In this document: positions 1 to 11,000 of the stretch, piece after piece
Layout: the number at the start of each line of letters is the position of its first letter
How positions within the stretch are numbered: position 1 is the stretch's first letter
Assembly: GCA_048213135.1 (NCBI GenBank)
Contig: PS015092.1
Span: forward strand, 100,838 to 134,713
Length of the DNA stretch: 33,876 bases
Direction: 5' to 3'
DNA from: Reclinomonas americana ATCC 50394
Taxonomy: Eukaryota > Jakobida > Jakobea > Jakobida
Translations under genes and position numbers: made by a program
The notes under the pieces: generated by a model
Seen by the model: only the letters and a program-made list of their open reading frames with translations
The model's database searches: none
What the model was told of the DNA's origin: nothing

Positions 1-26
1 CCCACTCACTCGGCGCGTGTCTGCAG

Positions 27-203
27 GATGAGGAGAACGGTGTCTACCTGGAAGACTGCCGCGTCAAGGCACCCAAGCCTCTGACCAATGACGCGGCGTT
101 CACCGAGAGACTGCTGGCCTTCTGTGCACAGCGTGTCGGTGCAGAGCGAATGCGACGAGTGGAGCACCTGTTTGACCGCACGGAGCGCGACAGCAGAGTT
201 TAG
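27..203 (+). CDS. 3' terminal exon of a short-chain dehydrogenase/reductase-like gene (partial)
   Basis: The segment follows a CTGCAG splice-acceptor-like sequence at 21-26 and stays open for 58 codons to a TAG stop at 201-203. The peptide contains NGVYLEDCRVKAPKPL, then an alpha-helical tail with LLAFCAQRVG. Classical SDR proteins of the retinol-dehydrogenase/WWOX-like group often end in a pattern of the type sGxYf.dC...p......a..LW..s, and this tail fits it. The Rossmann fold and the YxxxK active site would lie upstream of the window, so the family call rests on the C-terminus only. The frame also stays open 5' to the proposed acceptor, so the exon could begin earlier than 27. Confidence 0.5.
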   Translation, partial: DEENGVYLEDCRVKAPKPLTNDAAFTERLLAFCAQRVGAERMRRVEHLFDRTERDSRV

Positions 204-317
204 TGGCGCAGATGCTTTCTTTATGCAGTAAATGTAAGCATGTTAGAGCTGACCTCCTTCAAGAAGTCGAGCAGCGACGTCGAGCGTTGCATGAAAGAGG
301 ACACAATATCACTTTCC

Positions 318-1375
318 ATGACACTCCGTGTCTTTGATCCCTCCGATGCCCAAGGCTTCCTCGACACCTGTGCTGCCTTTTTCGAGGCCAAAGGCGCCGT
401 CTGCGACATGATCTATGGCCTCGGTGTGTGCTTCGCCCTCACATGTGTTTGGAAACATATGACACTCATCCCGTCCGCTCAGTGCGACAACTCTGCGACC
501 AGCAGGCCGCCGAGGCCAGCGGAATGCCTGCGCCTCTGGTTTTCCACCGCGGCCCGCCATTCCTCTCATGCGCTGTGGACGAGTCGACTGGCGAAGTGGT
601 TGCATGCGCCGTGCGCACACCACCCTTCCGACTGAATCTCTCGTGCGACTGGGAGCAGCATGAGGAGGCGATGGAGGCGCTGGCGGCACACTGTGCTGCG
701 CACATGCCCGATCTCGACTACATACACGGAACAGCGGAGTGTGCGCATGCGTTCAAGAGCAAATGGATGGAGCAGGTGTCACGCAAAGTCGGCAAGCAGG
801 TGCTCTGGCGCACGCAGCAAACCGACATGCTGCTGTACTGTGTCGATCAGGCGTCGTTGGTGGCACCAGCGGTGAGAGGTGACGACACGTATCGCTTGCG
901 GCAAGTGGAGATCGGTCGCGATGAGACGATCATCGAGCAGTGGATTGCTGACTACTCCTCGGAACTGAACCTGCACGATCCGGTGACGCCCAAGGAGCAC
1001 GCGGCAGTGGCGCTGCGTGGTGAACGACCAACATTCTTGCGAGAACGTCGCGCCGAGGACTGGGAGCCGTGTTGCATGGTGTCGGTGGGTTGGGTGGTGC
1101 CGGGTGGCAAGAGTGCGCGCATCACCATGGTGTACACGCCGCCGGAGAAGCGACGACAAGGACACGCTGCCGCCACCGTGTACGACGTGGTGCGGCGTGA
1201 GTTCGAGCTGTACGCCCCGGCACGCCGCTACATTACGCTGTTCGCCGACACCGACTACGTGGCCTCCAACGCCGTGTACCAGTCGATTGGCTTCAAGCAG
1301 GTGGCCGAGTTTGTAGATTTCGAATTCACGCTGCACAACGTAGCTGACGCCGACGACGTGGAAACGGCAGTGTAG
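318..1375 (+). pseudogene. GNAT-family N-acetyltransferase, tandem copy 1, frameshifted
   Basis: This is the first of two tandem paralogues. The start, MTLRVFDPSDAQGF at 318, matches the start of copy 2 at 1610. The frame breaks between about 441 and 465. There copy 1 reads TGTGTTTGGAAACATATGACACTC and copy 2 has one extra base in the same stretch. After the shift the protein continues in the other frame, from about 450 to the stop at 1375, with conserved DTHPVRSVRQLCDQQ and a complete C-terminal acetyltransferase fold. The acetyl-CoA loop is readable as EKRRQGHAAATVY, followed by SNAVYQSIGFKQVAEF, the usual last strands of GNAT enzymes. Nearly all downstream codons are intact, so this is either a very young pseudogene or a one-base sequencing or assembly error. 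The substrate cannot be inferred. Confidence 0.75.
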
Positions 1376-1609
1376 GGATGTTAATTTCTTTCTGCCCGCG
1401 TGCTGGCACAGTCGACGTCGCCAGAGTTCACAGCACACTCCATTGTTCAAAAATCGCTGCCGACAGCACGAGGAGGATGAAAAAGAGTGTCGCTCGTGGG
1501 GCTTGTTCAGCAAGACTCGCGGCGACCGCCACAGTTGAGCTGGTAGGCGTTGCATGAAACAGGACAGACAATAATCGATCACGGCGCCCCCCAACTCCTC
1601 CGACACGCC

Positions 1610-2638
1610 ATGGCACTGCGCGTCTTTGATCCCTCCGATGCCCAAGGCTTCCTCGACACTTGCGCGGCCTTTTTCGAGGCCAAAGGCGCCATGTGCGACA
1701 TGATCTATGGCCTCGGTGTGTGCTTCGCCCTCATATGTGTTCGGAACACGCATGACACTCATCCCGTCCGCTCAGTGCGACAACTCTGCGACCAGCAGGC
1801 CGCCGAGGCCAGCGGAATGCCTGCGCCTGTGGTGCTCCACCGCGGCCCGCCATTCCTCTCCTGCGCTGTGGACGAGTCGAGCGGCGAAGTGGTTGCATGC
1901 GCCGTGCGCACGCCGCCCTTCCGTCTCCTTGTCTCGTGCGACTGGGAGCTGCATGAGGAGGTGCTGGAGGCGCTGGCGGCACACTGCGCTGTGCACATGC
2001 CCGATCTCGACAGCATTCACGGAACCGTGGAGAGCGCGCATGCTTTCAAGAGCGCATTCATCAGACAGGTGTCGCACAAACACGGCAAGCAGACTATCTG
2101 GCGCACGCAGCAGACCGACCTGCTGCTGTACTGTGTCGATCAGGCGTCGTTGGTGGCGCCGGCGCCGAGGGGCGATGACACGTATCGCTTGCGGCAAGTG
2201 GAGATTGGTCGCGACGAGGCGGTCACCGAGGAGTGGATTGCGGGTTTCGCCTCGGAACTGAGTCTGCACGATCCGGTGACGCCCAAGGAGCGCGCAGCAG
2301 TGGCGCTGCGTGGTGAACGACCGACCTTTGTGCGCGAACGCCTCTTGGACGATGTGTGGGAGCCGTGTTGCATGGTGTCGGTGGGTGCGGTGGTGCCGGG
2401 TGGCAAGAGCGCGCGCATCACCATGGTGTACACGCCGCCGGAGAAGCGACGACAGGGACACGCGGCCGCCACCGTGTACGAAGTGGTGCGGCGTGAGTTC
2501 GAGCTGTACGCCCCGGCGCGTCGCTACATCACTCTGTTCGCCGACGCCGACTACGAGGCCTCCAATGCCGTGTACCAGTCGATTGGCTTCAAGCAGCTGG
2601 CCGAGTTTGTCGATTTCACAATGCACAACCTTGGTTGA
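1610..2638 (+). CDS. GNAT-family N-acetyltransferase, tandem copy 2 (intact)
   Basis: This is a single-exon gene of 342 codons plus stop. I chose the ATG at 1610 because MALRVFDPSDAQ aligns with the start of copy 1; the frame is open upstream but not conserved there. The N-terminal half (about residues 1-200) is a less conserved domain with CDQQAAEASGMPAP and PPFLSCAVDESSGEVVACAVR. The C-terminal half is a GNAT domain: ARITMVYTPPEKRRQGHAAA carries the motif-A RRQGHA pyrophosphate-binding loop near residues 279-285, and ASNAVYQSIGFKQLAEFVDF gives the last beta-alpha-beta element. GNAT enzymes transfer acetyl groups from acetyl-CoA to amines; the acceptor here is unknown. No signal peptide is visible, so a cytosolic or nuclear site is likely. 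It is about 90% alike to copy 1, and both flanks are also duplicated. Confidence 0.8.
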   Translation: MALRVFDPSDAQGFLDTCAAFFEAKGAMCDMIYGLGVCFALICVRNTHDTHPVRSVRQLCDQQAAEASGMPAPVVLHRGPPFLSCAVDESSGEVVACAVRTPPFRLLVSCDWELHEEVLEALAAHCAVHMPDLDSIHGTVESAHAFKSAFIRQVSHKHGKQTIWRTQQTDLLLYCVDQASLVAPAPRGDDTYRLRQVEIGRDEAVTEEWIAGFASELSLHDPVTPKERAAVALRGERPTFVRERLLDDVWEPCCMVSVGAVVPGGKSARITMVYTPPEKRRQGHAAATVYEVVRREFELYAPARRYITLFADADYEASNAVYQSIGFKQLAEFVDFTMHNLG

Positions 2639-2944
2639 CGCTGACGGCGACAAGTAAACAGCGGTGTAGGGATGTGCATTATTCTTCGTCTTTCTGTCCG
2701 CGTGCTGGCACAAGTCGCCAGAGTTCACAGCACACTCCTCCTCTCTCGATACACAATATGTGACTTGTCTTTTTTCAGAGTCGCTTCAGACTGCACGAGG
2801 AGCATGGGGAAAAGAGAGTGTTAATCGCGGAAGGTTCGCGCAGAGGCACATGGCCATCGCCACACACCTCTTCTTTGCATTCTGCTTCTTCTTGTCCACT
2901 GTTTGCTTGTTCTTCTTTGGTGACATGACTGTTGGCGAGAGAGG
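2639..2944. other. Intergenic spacer between the acetyltransferase and UBE2S genes
   Basis: The two genes converge here. The first 100 bases are the 3' flank of the acetyltransferase duplication. The rest is T-rich (about 2876-2925) with no conserved reading frame. No terminator or RNA gene was recognised. Confidence 0.6.
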
Positions 2945-3978
2945 TTAGTCAACAAAGGGACCACACCTTGGCGGCATCTGCGGGACGCAACTCGATGACC
3001 CGGGCACCGAGTCAGCGGCTGGATCGGCACCATCATCGTCCAACGCACCCGCCGCCGCCCCCGACGCACTCGCACCCTTCTCCCCAGCACCCCCGTAGAT
3101 ACTGGTGTACATGCGTGCCCGTGAGGCGTACTCCTCGTAATCCTCCAGCAGCAACTTGCCAGCCTCCTCGTTCAACGCACTCTGCGCCAACGAACATGAG
3201 AAGCAGACGCCAAAGCACAGACGCCGCATGGACATCACACACCTCCGGATTCGGCGCAATCAGCAAGCAACGAATGACCATCAGCACGTGCTCGAGACCC
3301 ATCGTGGCCCTCCAGTCCTGCAGTCGCTTTCATGAGCCACGCTCTCTCTTGCTCACGCAGACAGAGAAACGCACCTTCTTCAGCGTGTTGACACAGATCT
3401 CGCCATTGCGTCCGACATTAGGATGGAAGATCTTCGTCACCACGTAGCCTGTCATGATTGTGAGAGACAGAGGAGTAGCAGCAGTCATGAGAAAGCACAA
3501 CGCACCTTTTGGTGGCGACTGCGGGAAGTCAGAGCTCAGCACAAGCCTGATCCGGAACGCACCTCCCACATACGGAGTGCCCTCTGTACGAGTAGTGGCA
3601 CGCGTCAGACATCAATGATCACACACGCAGACAACACCCTTTCCCCCCTCGTCTCTCTCTCTCTCTCTCCTCCCACACGCGGAAGCAGCGCTCACCAGGT
3701 CCCTCAATCTCGGCCTCGATCTCTGTGAAATCCTCCTCGTTGACAAAGACCTTGACGCCCTCTGGTGGCGACGTGGCCAGTGCGAGCAGCTCGCGGGCCA
3801 CTGCACGCAGCACGTTGGGCGCAATGTTCTCGTGGGAGGACGAGGCGGAGCCGGCGGCTGCCGAGGAGGAGGTGACACTGGTGGTTGTTGTGGAGGTGGT
3901 TGATGCCTGTGCAGCAGTGAAGCAGTGAGGAAGGGAGGGGAGAGGGAGTGAAGATCAAGTGAAGGTCGCACGCACCAT
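2945..3978 (-). CDS. UBE2S: Ubiquitin-conjugating enzyme E2 S (UBE2S) orthologue, six coding exons
   Basis: The product is an E2 enzyme. In animals UBE2S extends Lys11-linked ubiquitin chains for the anaphase-promoting complex. Exons on the minus strand are 3976-3978 (ATG only), 3696-3906, 3506-3583, 3375-3448, 3243-3317 and 2945-3181. Introns are 57-112 bp, all GT-AG, and phases agree at every junction, giving 225 residues; the human protein has 222. After a Ser/Thr/Ala-rich start come [40 protein letters not shown] (HPN at about 106-108), [15 protein letters not shown] with catalytic Cys at about 116, and [20 protein letters not shown]. These follow UBE2S rather than other E2s. The C-terminal tail is Gly/Ala/Asp-rich and ends CGPFVD; it lacks the Lys-rich tail of animal UBE2S used in APC/C binding. 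The least certain part is the ATG-only first exon; a start farther upstream or inside exon 2 is possible. Confidence 0.9.
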
Positions 3979-4171
3979 GCTTGTTGCTGTTGTGGTTGTG
4001 AGAGGTTGTCTGCGCGTGCGTGCTTACTTGGGCGTATCGGATCAAAATAACGGTCGGAATTTGTCGGACGACGTTCGACGCCAACCTTACACTCGGGCAC
4101 AACATGCAACATACACAGCTGTCTCGATGACCAAGTCAAAGCGTATCCAAGCATCAACAAAAACACCAGAG

Positions 4172-4644
4172 NNNNNNNNNNNNNNNNNNNNNNNNNNNNN
4201 NNNNNNNNNNNNNNNNNNNNNNNNNNNNNNNNNNNNNNNNNNNNNNNNNNNNNNNNNNNNNNNNNNNNNNNNNNNNNNNNNNNNNNNNNNNNNNNNNNNN
4301 NNNNNNNNNNNNNNNNNNNNNNNNNNNNNNNNNNNNNNNNNNNNNNNNNNNNNNNNNNNNNNNNNNNNNNNNNNNNNNNNNNNNNNNNNNNNNNNNNNNN
4401 NNNNNNNNNNNNNNNNNNNNNNNNNNNNNNNNNNNNNNNNNNNNNNNNNNNNNNNNNNNNNNNNNNNNNNNNNNNNNNNNNNNNNNNNNNNNNNNNNNNN
4501 NNNNNNNNNNNNNNNNNNNNNNNNNNNNNNNNNNNNNNNNNNNNNNNNNNNNNNNNNNNNNNNNNNNNNNNNNNNNNNNNNNNNNNNNNNNNNNNNNNNN
4601 NNNNNNNNNNNNNNNNNNNNNNNNNNNNNNNNNNNNNNNNNNNN
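4172..4644. other. Assembly gap (473 N)
   Basis: This run of N follows the 5' side of UBE2S (minus) and precedes the MULE gene (plus). The promoter of UBE2S and the left end of the Mutator-like element, including any terminal inverted repeat, could be hidden here. Confidence 0.99.
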
Positions 4645-4936
4645 CGCTGCAGCGGACTAGCGTTCCCGACCACTTATGAACCGATGGATGGAATTCACAG
4701 AAAATGTACCATTTCGAGTTTCTTGCTTAATTTTTAGACAATAAGACGCAGAGGAGGGGGTTCTGAGCACTTTCGTGTGTGGAACAGGCACGCATTCATG
4801 TCTTGGCCGAAGCACCGAGATGATCACTTTGAGAGGATGGAGGAGGTGAGTTGGAGGCGAAAAGAGTGGATTTGGGGCGGTGCACACGCGCCTGCATGTC
4901 GCAGTGTGCGCGCACCGTGGCTTGTGGATGTGCGTG

Positions 4937-4949
4937 CACGTGTGTGTGC

Positions 4950-4993
<44 letters not shown>
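4937..4993. repeat. (GT)n microsatellite upstream of the MULE gene
   Basis: An almost pure GT/GTGC dinucleotide run ends about 30 bp before the proposed start codon at 5022. On the other strand it gives long His-Thr reading frames that are not genes. Confidence 0.95.
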
Positions 4994-4996
<3 letters not shown>

Positions 4997-5021
4997 TGCA
5001 CGAGAGATACTCGACTTCGCC

Positions 5022-8000
5022 ATGCGGCAATTTATTCATGAGTGTGTGCGCGTTCAGGAAATGGACTCTCGTGCACTGTCAATGCTGGCTGGTGCGGCTG
5101 CAACTGCTGACGGGCGCTTTGGTATGTGACCAGACACGGTCGTGTTGCGAGTGGATCATCATGCTGACAAATTACACAGCCAACTTGGATTTTTCCGCCG
5201 ACAAGGCACTCATCTCCTTGAGTGAGGAGAGTGACGATGAGCTCGATTCTGTGTCTGTCGACCTCGACGAGTATGACATCGACTATAGCTATGACGACAC
5301 GAAGGAAGTGGATGGGGAGGCGGCTGCGGTGGAGGAGGACGAACAGGTGGAGGAGCAAGAGGATCAAGAAGGCGAGGAGGAGGAAGACGGGGAGGAGGAC
5401 GAGGAAGAGGACGAGGAGGAGGAGAGTGAAGAGGAGGAGGAGGAGGAGGAGGAGGAGGAGGAGGAGGAGGAGGAGGAGGAGGAAGAAGAAGAAGGAAGCG
5501 AGGAAGACGAGGATTCAGACGACGGCATGCGCCGATTTGATGCTCAGCGTGAACTCGCGAGTCTTCAACCACCAGTGCAGCGCAAGCAACAGCAACTGCA
5601 CCCGCAAGCGCCGCCTGCGCCCGCTGCCGGTGCCGCGGCTGGTCATCACCTGCGCAAGTTCGATTTTGTCGACTGCGACGCCTGTGATGCCTCGGTCAAC
5701 TTCGTCATCAAGCCCCCGTCTGCCGACCCTGCTCATCCGTGTGTCTGTCCTGTGGACAACTGCGATCATGTGTTCAAGGACGAAGACGTGCTTCTGCGTC
5801 ATCTCAAGAAGCCCATTTCTCAAAAACGCCACAACAAGGACGGTACTCCGCAAGGTGGCCACAACATGCCCCGGAGCGAGGCGCGCCGATTGCTTCACAC
5901 CATCGCCGGCATGCAGGCTGATCTTGCGCGCGCTCCAGTTCCTCTACCAGTTGCCGGTGGCGGCGATCAAGGAGAACCAGCACCGGCGGCGATACACCAA
6001 CACCAACGAGTCGACCACTCCAAGCGTGCTTTACATCATTGCCCCTTCAACATGCTGGTCCACTCAGCAAATGGCGATGGCGATGAGCTCACCGAGTCAA
6101 GACGTTGCACGTTTAACGCCTCCACCATTGGCCGTCTCCGACAGCACCTGCTCCTCGGGGTTGAGACGCACTCCAATTTGACTGGCGATGTCGCCTCTCG
6201 AATCGCCAGAATGGAGGAGAAGCGCTTCTCCAGCTTCGAGGAGTTCGAAGCGTTTAAGGCGGAGCAGGAGCGGTTGCTTTCTGTGAGGTACCAGCTCCCT
6301 GGCACGTGCAGCCTTCGTCTTACTTTATTATGACACTTCTTGCAATTGCATGCGCTGCGCAGCTTTGTTCGTCGTGGTGGCACCCGATCCTCTGGTGGCT
6401 TCAAGAAATCGCAAAGCCCCCCTGGCACCTATTCTTTCACCTACTTATGCAGTAGGTGCGCATGTGTGGAAATGCTAATCTGAATGTTAATTCATGTCGT
6501 ACCCCCACCCACCGTCCCCCTCTCCCTCCTCTCCAACTTCTCCTTCCCATTGCCTTATTAGACACAACAGTCGTCATACGGACAACGACGACGAAGATGG
6601 TGACAATGCCGGCACTGGTCGCATGTCGTTTTTGCCGGGCGATGCCATGGAGATTGCTCTCGAGAATGCACTGCGCGAAAAAGGTGAAGGCAAGTTTCTA
6701 ACGGTCCCGGAACGAGTGTCGGTCATGCAGCGCGTTGTCGGTGAGGCTGCGGGTGGAAATCGACGCCGCAAGGTATTGTCGCGTGGCTTCTGCTTGGCAC
6801 AGATGCTGGTGGAAGTAGTGCGCACGGTTGACGCATCGGTGAGCAGTGGAGTCCTCGCAAAGGATCCCATTCGTCCACTCATTGTGCGCTTGTTCACCGC
6901 AGAATCGAATCCGAGAATCCGTCAGTGTGCGCTACTATCCAGCGCACACGTTTCATCCTGTTGGCAAGGCAAATCAGCAACATTTGTCCTTGCGTGCCGA
7001 TCCTGCCGGTGCGAAGTTACTGCAAGCCGCTGCTGCGATGAACATACGGACTATGAGTGCTCTACGGGAATTTGCTTTCCGGAACAGCTTGCCTGTGCCG
7101 GTGTGTAACTGCCGCGCAATGCTTTCCACGTGACTACAGGCTGTTTAATAGTACCACTACATGTCTGTCCGATTCGCAGCCAAACCTTACCCAAGAGGCG
7201 CTGCGAGCTAGCTGCAGCAAGCATGCTGCAGAGCTGGACTCGCGTGAGTGGAAGAGGGATCCGGATGCGATCAAGAGCTTCTGCAAGCTTGCGAAGGAGC
7301 TCATGCGTGGCGGGGATCTGAGACTCGTGAAACTTTACAACGAGGACGAGTACCATGTTCGCGCTCGGCCAGAATGGCTCGAGGCGCCCGAGCCCGCTGA
7401 CGATGATGTACCACAGTTTCAACGTCGGAGGATTGACGGATCCGGATTGAAGAGAGAAGACTTTGTTCTTCGTGAGTGATGGTGTCATTGTTTCATACCT
7501 GTGTAGTGTGCCTCAACTTGACTTTATGCGTACAATTGCGTAGTGTGCATGCCAGACAAGTCGGCGGAGTGTCTGATGGCATACGGTCGACGCGGCATCG
7601 CCGTTGACGCCACGCATAGAGTCGTTCATGACAAGTTGCGCTGAAATGTTCCGGTTCCACGGTCTCTCTCTTTTATTCTTTCTCATTCTCTCTCTCTCTC
7701 TCTCTCTCTCNNNNNNNNNNNNNNNNNNNNTAGTTCCGGTTTCCGTACGTCGTCTCTCTTTATTTCTTTCTTCATCTCTCTCTCTCTCTCTCTCTCTCCC
7801 CTTCTCTCACTCTCTCTCTCTTTCTCTCTCTCGCCCTTCTCTCTCTCTCTCTTTCTCTCACTCCTCGCTCTCTTTCTCTCACTCTCTTTCTCTCACTCTC
7901 TTCTCACTCTCTTTCTCTCTCTCTTCTGTACGTATTTCATCGACCATCTGCTCATATTCCCATCCATCTTCAAAGGTACAAGATCAAGCTGGTGATGCTC

Positions 8001-11000
8001 TCTGTGTATACACCGGACGAGCGAGTGCTACCGGTCGGGGCGATTATCACAAGCACTGAGTGCATAGAAGCTCTCTCTGTTGTCTTCCGGTACATTCGCG
8101 AATATTTCCCAGGTGCGGGCCGGCATCACGATGCCATGAATGACGACGTACAGACTACACGTGCATATGTACCACGCTGCGCGTGCGCGCTCCGTCACAG
8201 CGCTGCTCTCTTCTCTCTCTCTCTCTCTCTCTGTCGTGCTCATTTCAAATGAGTGCGAGATAGCGGAGAAGAGAGTGTGTGTGCGTGACAGAGAGCAGAG
8301 TCAACACGTGTCTGTCTGCTCCCTCTTCTTCTCAATAGCACCTTATCTCTGCTCCCCTCTGCGCCAGTGGGCATGCTCACTGATGGTTCTTCCGTGCGCA
8401 GAATTCCGCGTTCCATCCTTAATGTCAGATGGTGCGTCACAGTACGCTACCGCGTTGAAGGCCGCGTTCCCCGATGCGAAGTGGAGACTGTGCTATTTCC
8501 ACGCTTTTCGTGCTCACGACAAGGAGGTGGACGGCATACTCAATGTGAGTCTTGTCGCGATTTGTCATTGTGCTGTGTGGTTTGGATCTCTAAACTAACA
8601 ATGATCGTGTATGCTTGTATCTGCATCACGTGGTCGCGCCCAAAAGTCCGCGGACTCGACGTTAACTGCCGATCGAAAGCGTGCCCTGCGCCGCCAGATC
8701 ACCTCCCTTGCTCGGGCAGTCGTGTACAACCCGGATCCGAATCGCATGAAACGACTGCAAAACATATTGTTGCTTGCCATCAAGAAAGGCCTGCCGGAGG
8801 TGAAGTATTTGGAAACTCGGAAGTACCTTGAAGCAGTCGCCCACAGACTGTTCGAGAAGCAGAGGTGAGTGCCACCTTTCGATGTGCCTAATCATGCATG
8901 ACTATTTTCTCTTGTTCTTATATTTCGATTGCGTGGCTGGCCATGGCGCAGATTCCTGTACCGCATCTATCGCATGGAAATGAGTGAGCACTGCGCGGAC
9001 ACAGACAATGGATCCGAAGCTGTGTTCCGCGTATTCAAGAACGGAAAAGAATATCTGTAAGTTTTTACAGCAGTCCGCCGTGTGTGCGCTTCCTATTCTG
9101 CGTGGGAGAGAGAGAGAGAGAGAGGGTGAGGAGGAGGTGGAGACAGAGAAAGATGGAGAGAGCGAGAGAGCAAGAGCAAGAGAGCGCAAGAGAGAGAGAA
9201 TATGGCGGGGGAGAGAGAGGAGAAACTCTGAGTGCGATGGTGGATCACATATGAGCTCATTCCTGTGTGCTGTACGCGTGCTCTGTGCAGGGATGGCAAA
9301 GGAGAGCATCAGTCCTTTGGTCGACCCGACCGTTTGCTGGGCAAAGTCGTCAAGTTTCTTGATGATAAGGCGGTCGAACTCGAAGCTCGTGGAACGAATC
9401 TCGCTCAAGACAGACGGTTGACTGTGATGCAGACGGCGAAAGTGTTGGGAGCCAAGGGTTCCAAATACGTTGTCTCCGAAGCGCCTGAACATGGTGAGTA
9501 TGTTGTTGCCCGAGATGGAGAGAGAGAGAGAGAGAGAGAGACGTGTACACACACACATGCGAAATAACGTGCACATAATTATAGGCATGTAAGAGTGTGT
9601 GTGTGTGCGTGTGTGTGTGTGTTCGTGTGTGTGTTAGTTATTGCTCACTTGCAATTTTTCTGTTTCTTCGGTAACAGGAGCGCTGCTGGGTCACATCTTA
9701 CGGGAGAAAGCAGACTACAAACATGACGAACGGCGTGTATACTGTATCTCTCACTCTCTGTGGAGGGCACCTGGCCATGATCCACCTGCCGCTGGTGGCA
9801 ATGGCAATGGCCAGCCGGTGCAGTCGTTTGTGGTTGCTGACCGCGGTGATGGCGTGCCAATGTGCCTGCCCTGCACAAAGGGCACGCCGTCCTGCTTCCG
9901 CTTCCCGTGCCCGCATGTGCTGAACGCCTACGCCAACGACTTCATCGTACCCGATGGTGAACAGTTCTTGGAGGAATGCGGCTGGGTACGTGACTGTACA
10001 TGGAGTCTGTGTCGTCTTGTTGGTCCACGGCATTGATGTGTGATGCGCATGTGGCTTTGCTTCACCGCAGAAACTTGATCCGTTGAGTCTCTCTATTCTC
10101 AAGCAACACAACAGTCAACTGCGCAATGCCGTGGAGAAGAAGGGCGTCGTAGCCATGCTCGTACGTACGCGCGAGAAACGCGCCAGCAAGCGAATTGCAC
10201 TCTTTTAGCGGAAGTAATTCTGGTTTCCCGTTGTTTTTACAGGGAGTTCCGTTGCCCAGTATGCTGAGTGTGTTAAACATTCCACAAGACCGAGTGCAGA
10301 TAGAACCGCCGCGTGCTCCAGACGAGTCCGATTCTGTCGGGTAAGTTGTACATGCAACAGCAACTGCTGGCGCGCGAGCACTGCCGAACCGCTTAGCTCA
10401 TCAGTCACCGTGTATGCAGTGGCAGTGCCAGCGACAGCAGTGGCGACGGCGGTGGTGGAGGTAGTGGCAGTGGCAGTGATGGAGGGCCTGCTCGATCGCA
10501 CGCGCATGACCGACGCAGTGATCAGGAGTCTCCACTGCCCCCCAACCTCGACGACTACCGCGGCGACGGTGGCCACGATGATTGGTATCCGGAAGCAGGT
10601 TTCGCTGAGGAAGTAGCGCACGGGGAAATGGTCGAGGAGGTGCCACTCTTGCGTGATGATGAGCTCAAGCGCTTTGGGCAGTGGTCAGCGGCAATGGACT
10701 CTGCGGCACGGATCTTTGGCAGCGGTGGGCACTATTATGACCGTCTAGTTCTGGAGAACTTGCAGCGCGTGCTTCGCGCCGTGTCAACCGATGGCCGACG
10801 GGGAGGTGCTATGCATCGAACAACCAACGATGACAAGCATCTACTCGGTGTTTTACTCGGTCTTGTTGCCGATTCGTGGGAACAGCACTCGGAGCGGGCT
10901 GAAGGCGACGTGGACTATCGATGCCCTGTGCGGTTCACTCTTACTCCCAAGGTAAGGATATAATCGATGCTGTACTTGTGCTCTCCACATGAATGTCTCG

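Larger units (their letters stand above)
285..2737 (+). repeat. Tandem duplication of about 1.29 kb carrying the two acetyltransferase genes
   Basis: Matching points are offset by about 1,292-1,294 bp. The start codons lie at 318 and 1610, and TGTAGGGATGT lies at about 1372 and 2665. The 3' flank CGCGTGCTGGCACA followed by CGCCAGAGTTCACAGCACACTCC occurs at about 1399-1441 and 2700-2737. A short 5' flank, CGTTGCATGAAA(G/C)AGGACA, precedes both copies. The duplicated unit therefore includes gene, short promoter and 3' flank, as expected from unequal exchange. Confidence 0.8.

Noticed and set aside
779-1762. 327-codon minus-strand frame across acetyltransferase copy 1, and a similar 318-codon frame at 1772-2728
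   Set aside because: They are antisense to the conserved GNAT frames. Their His/Arg-rich translations lack motifs, and the similarity between them is just the DNA duplication read backwards.
4655-4680. Similarity between the sequence after the gap at 4644 (AGCGTTCCCGACCACTTA) and that after the gap at 13169 (AGCGTTTCTGACCACTTA)
   Set aside because: Same orientation and only about 18 bp, so not a terminal inverted repeat pair; too short to call a repeat family without a genome search.
4657-5039. Minus-strand His-Thr repeat frames
   Set aside because: They come only from the GT microsatellite.
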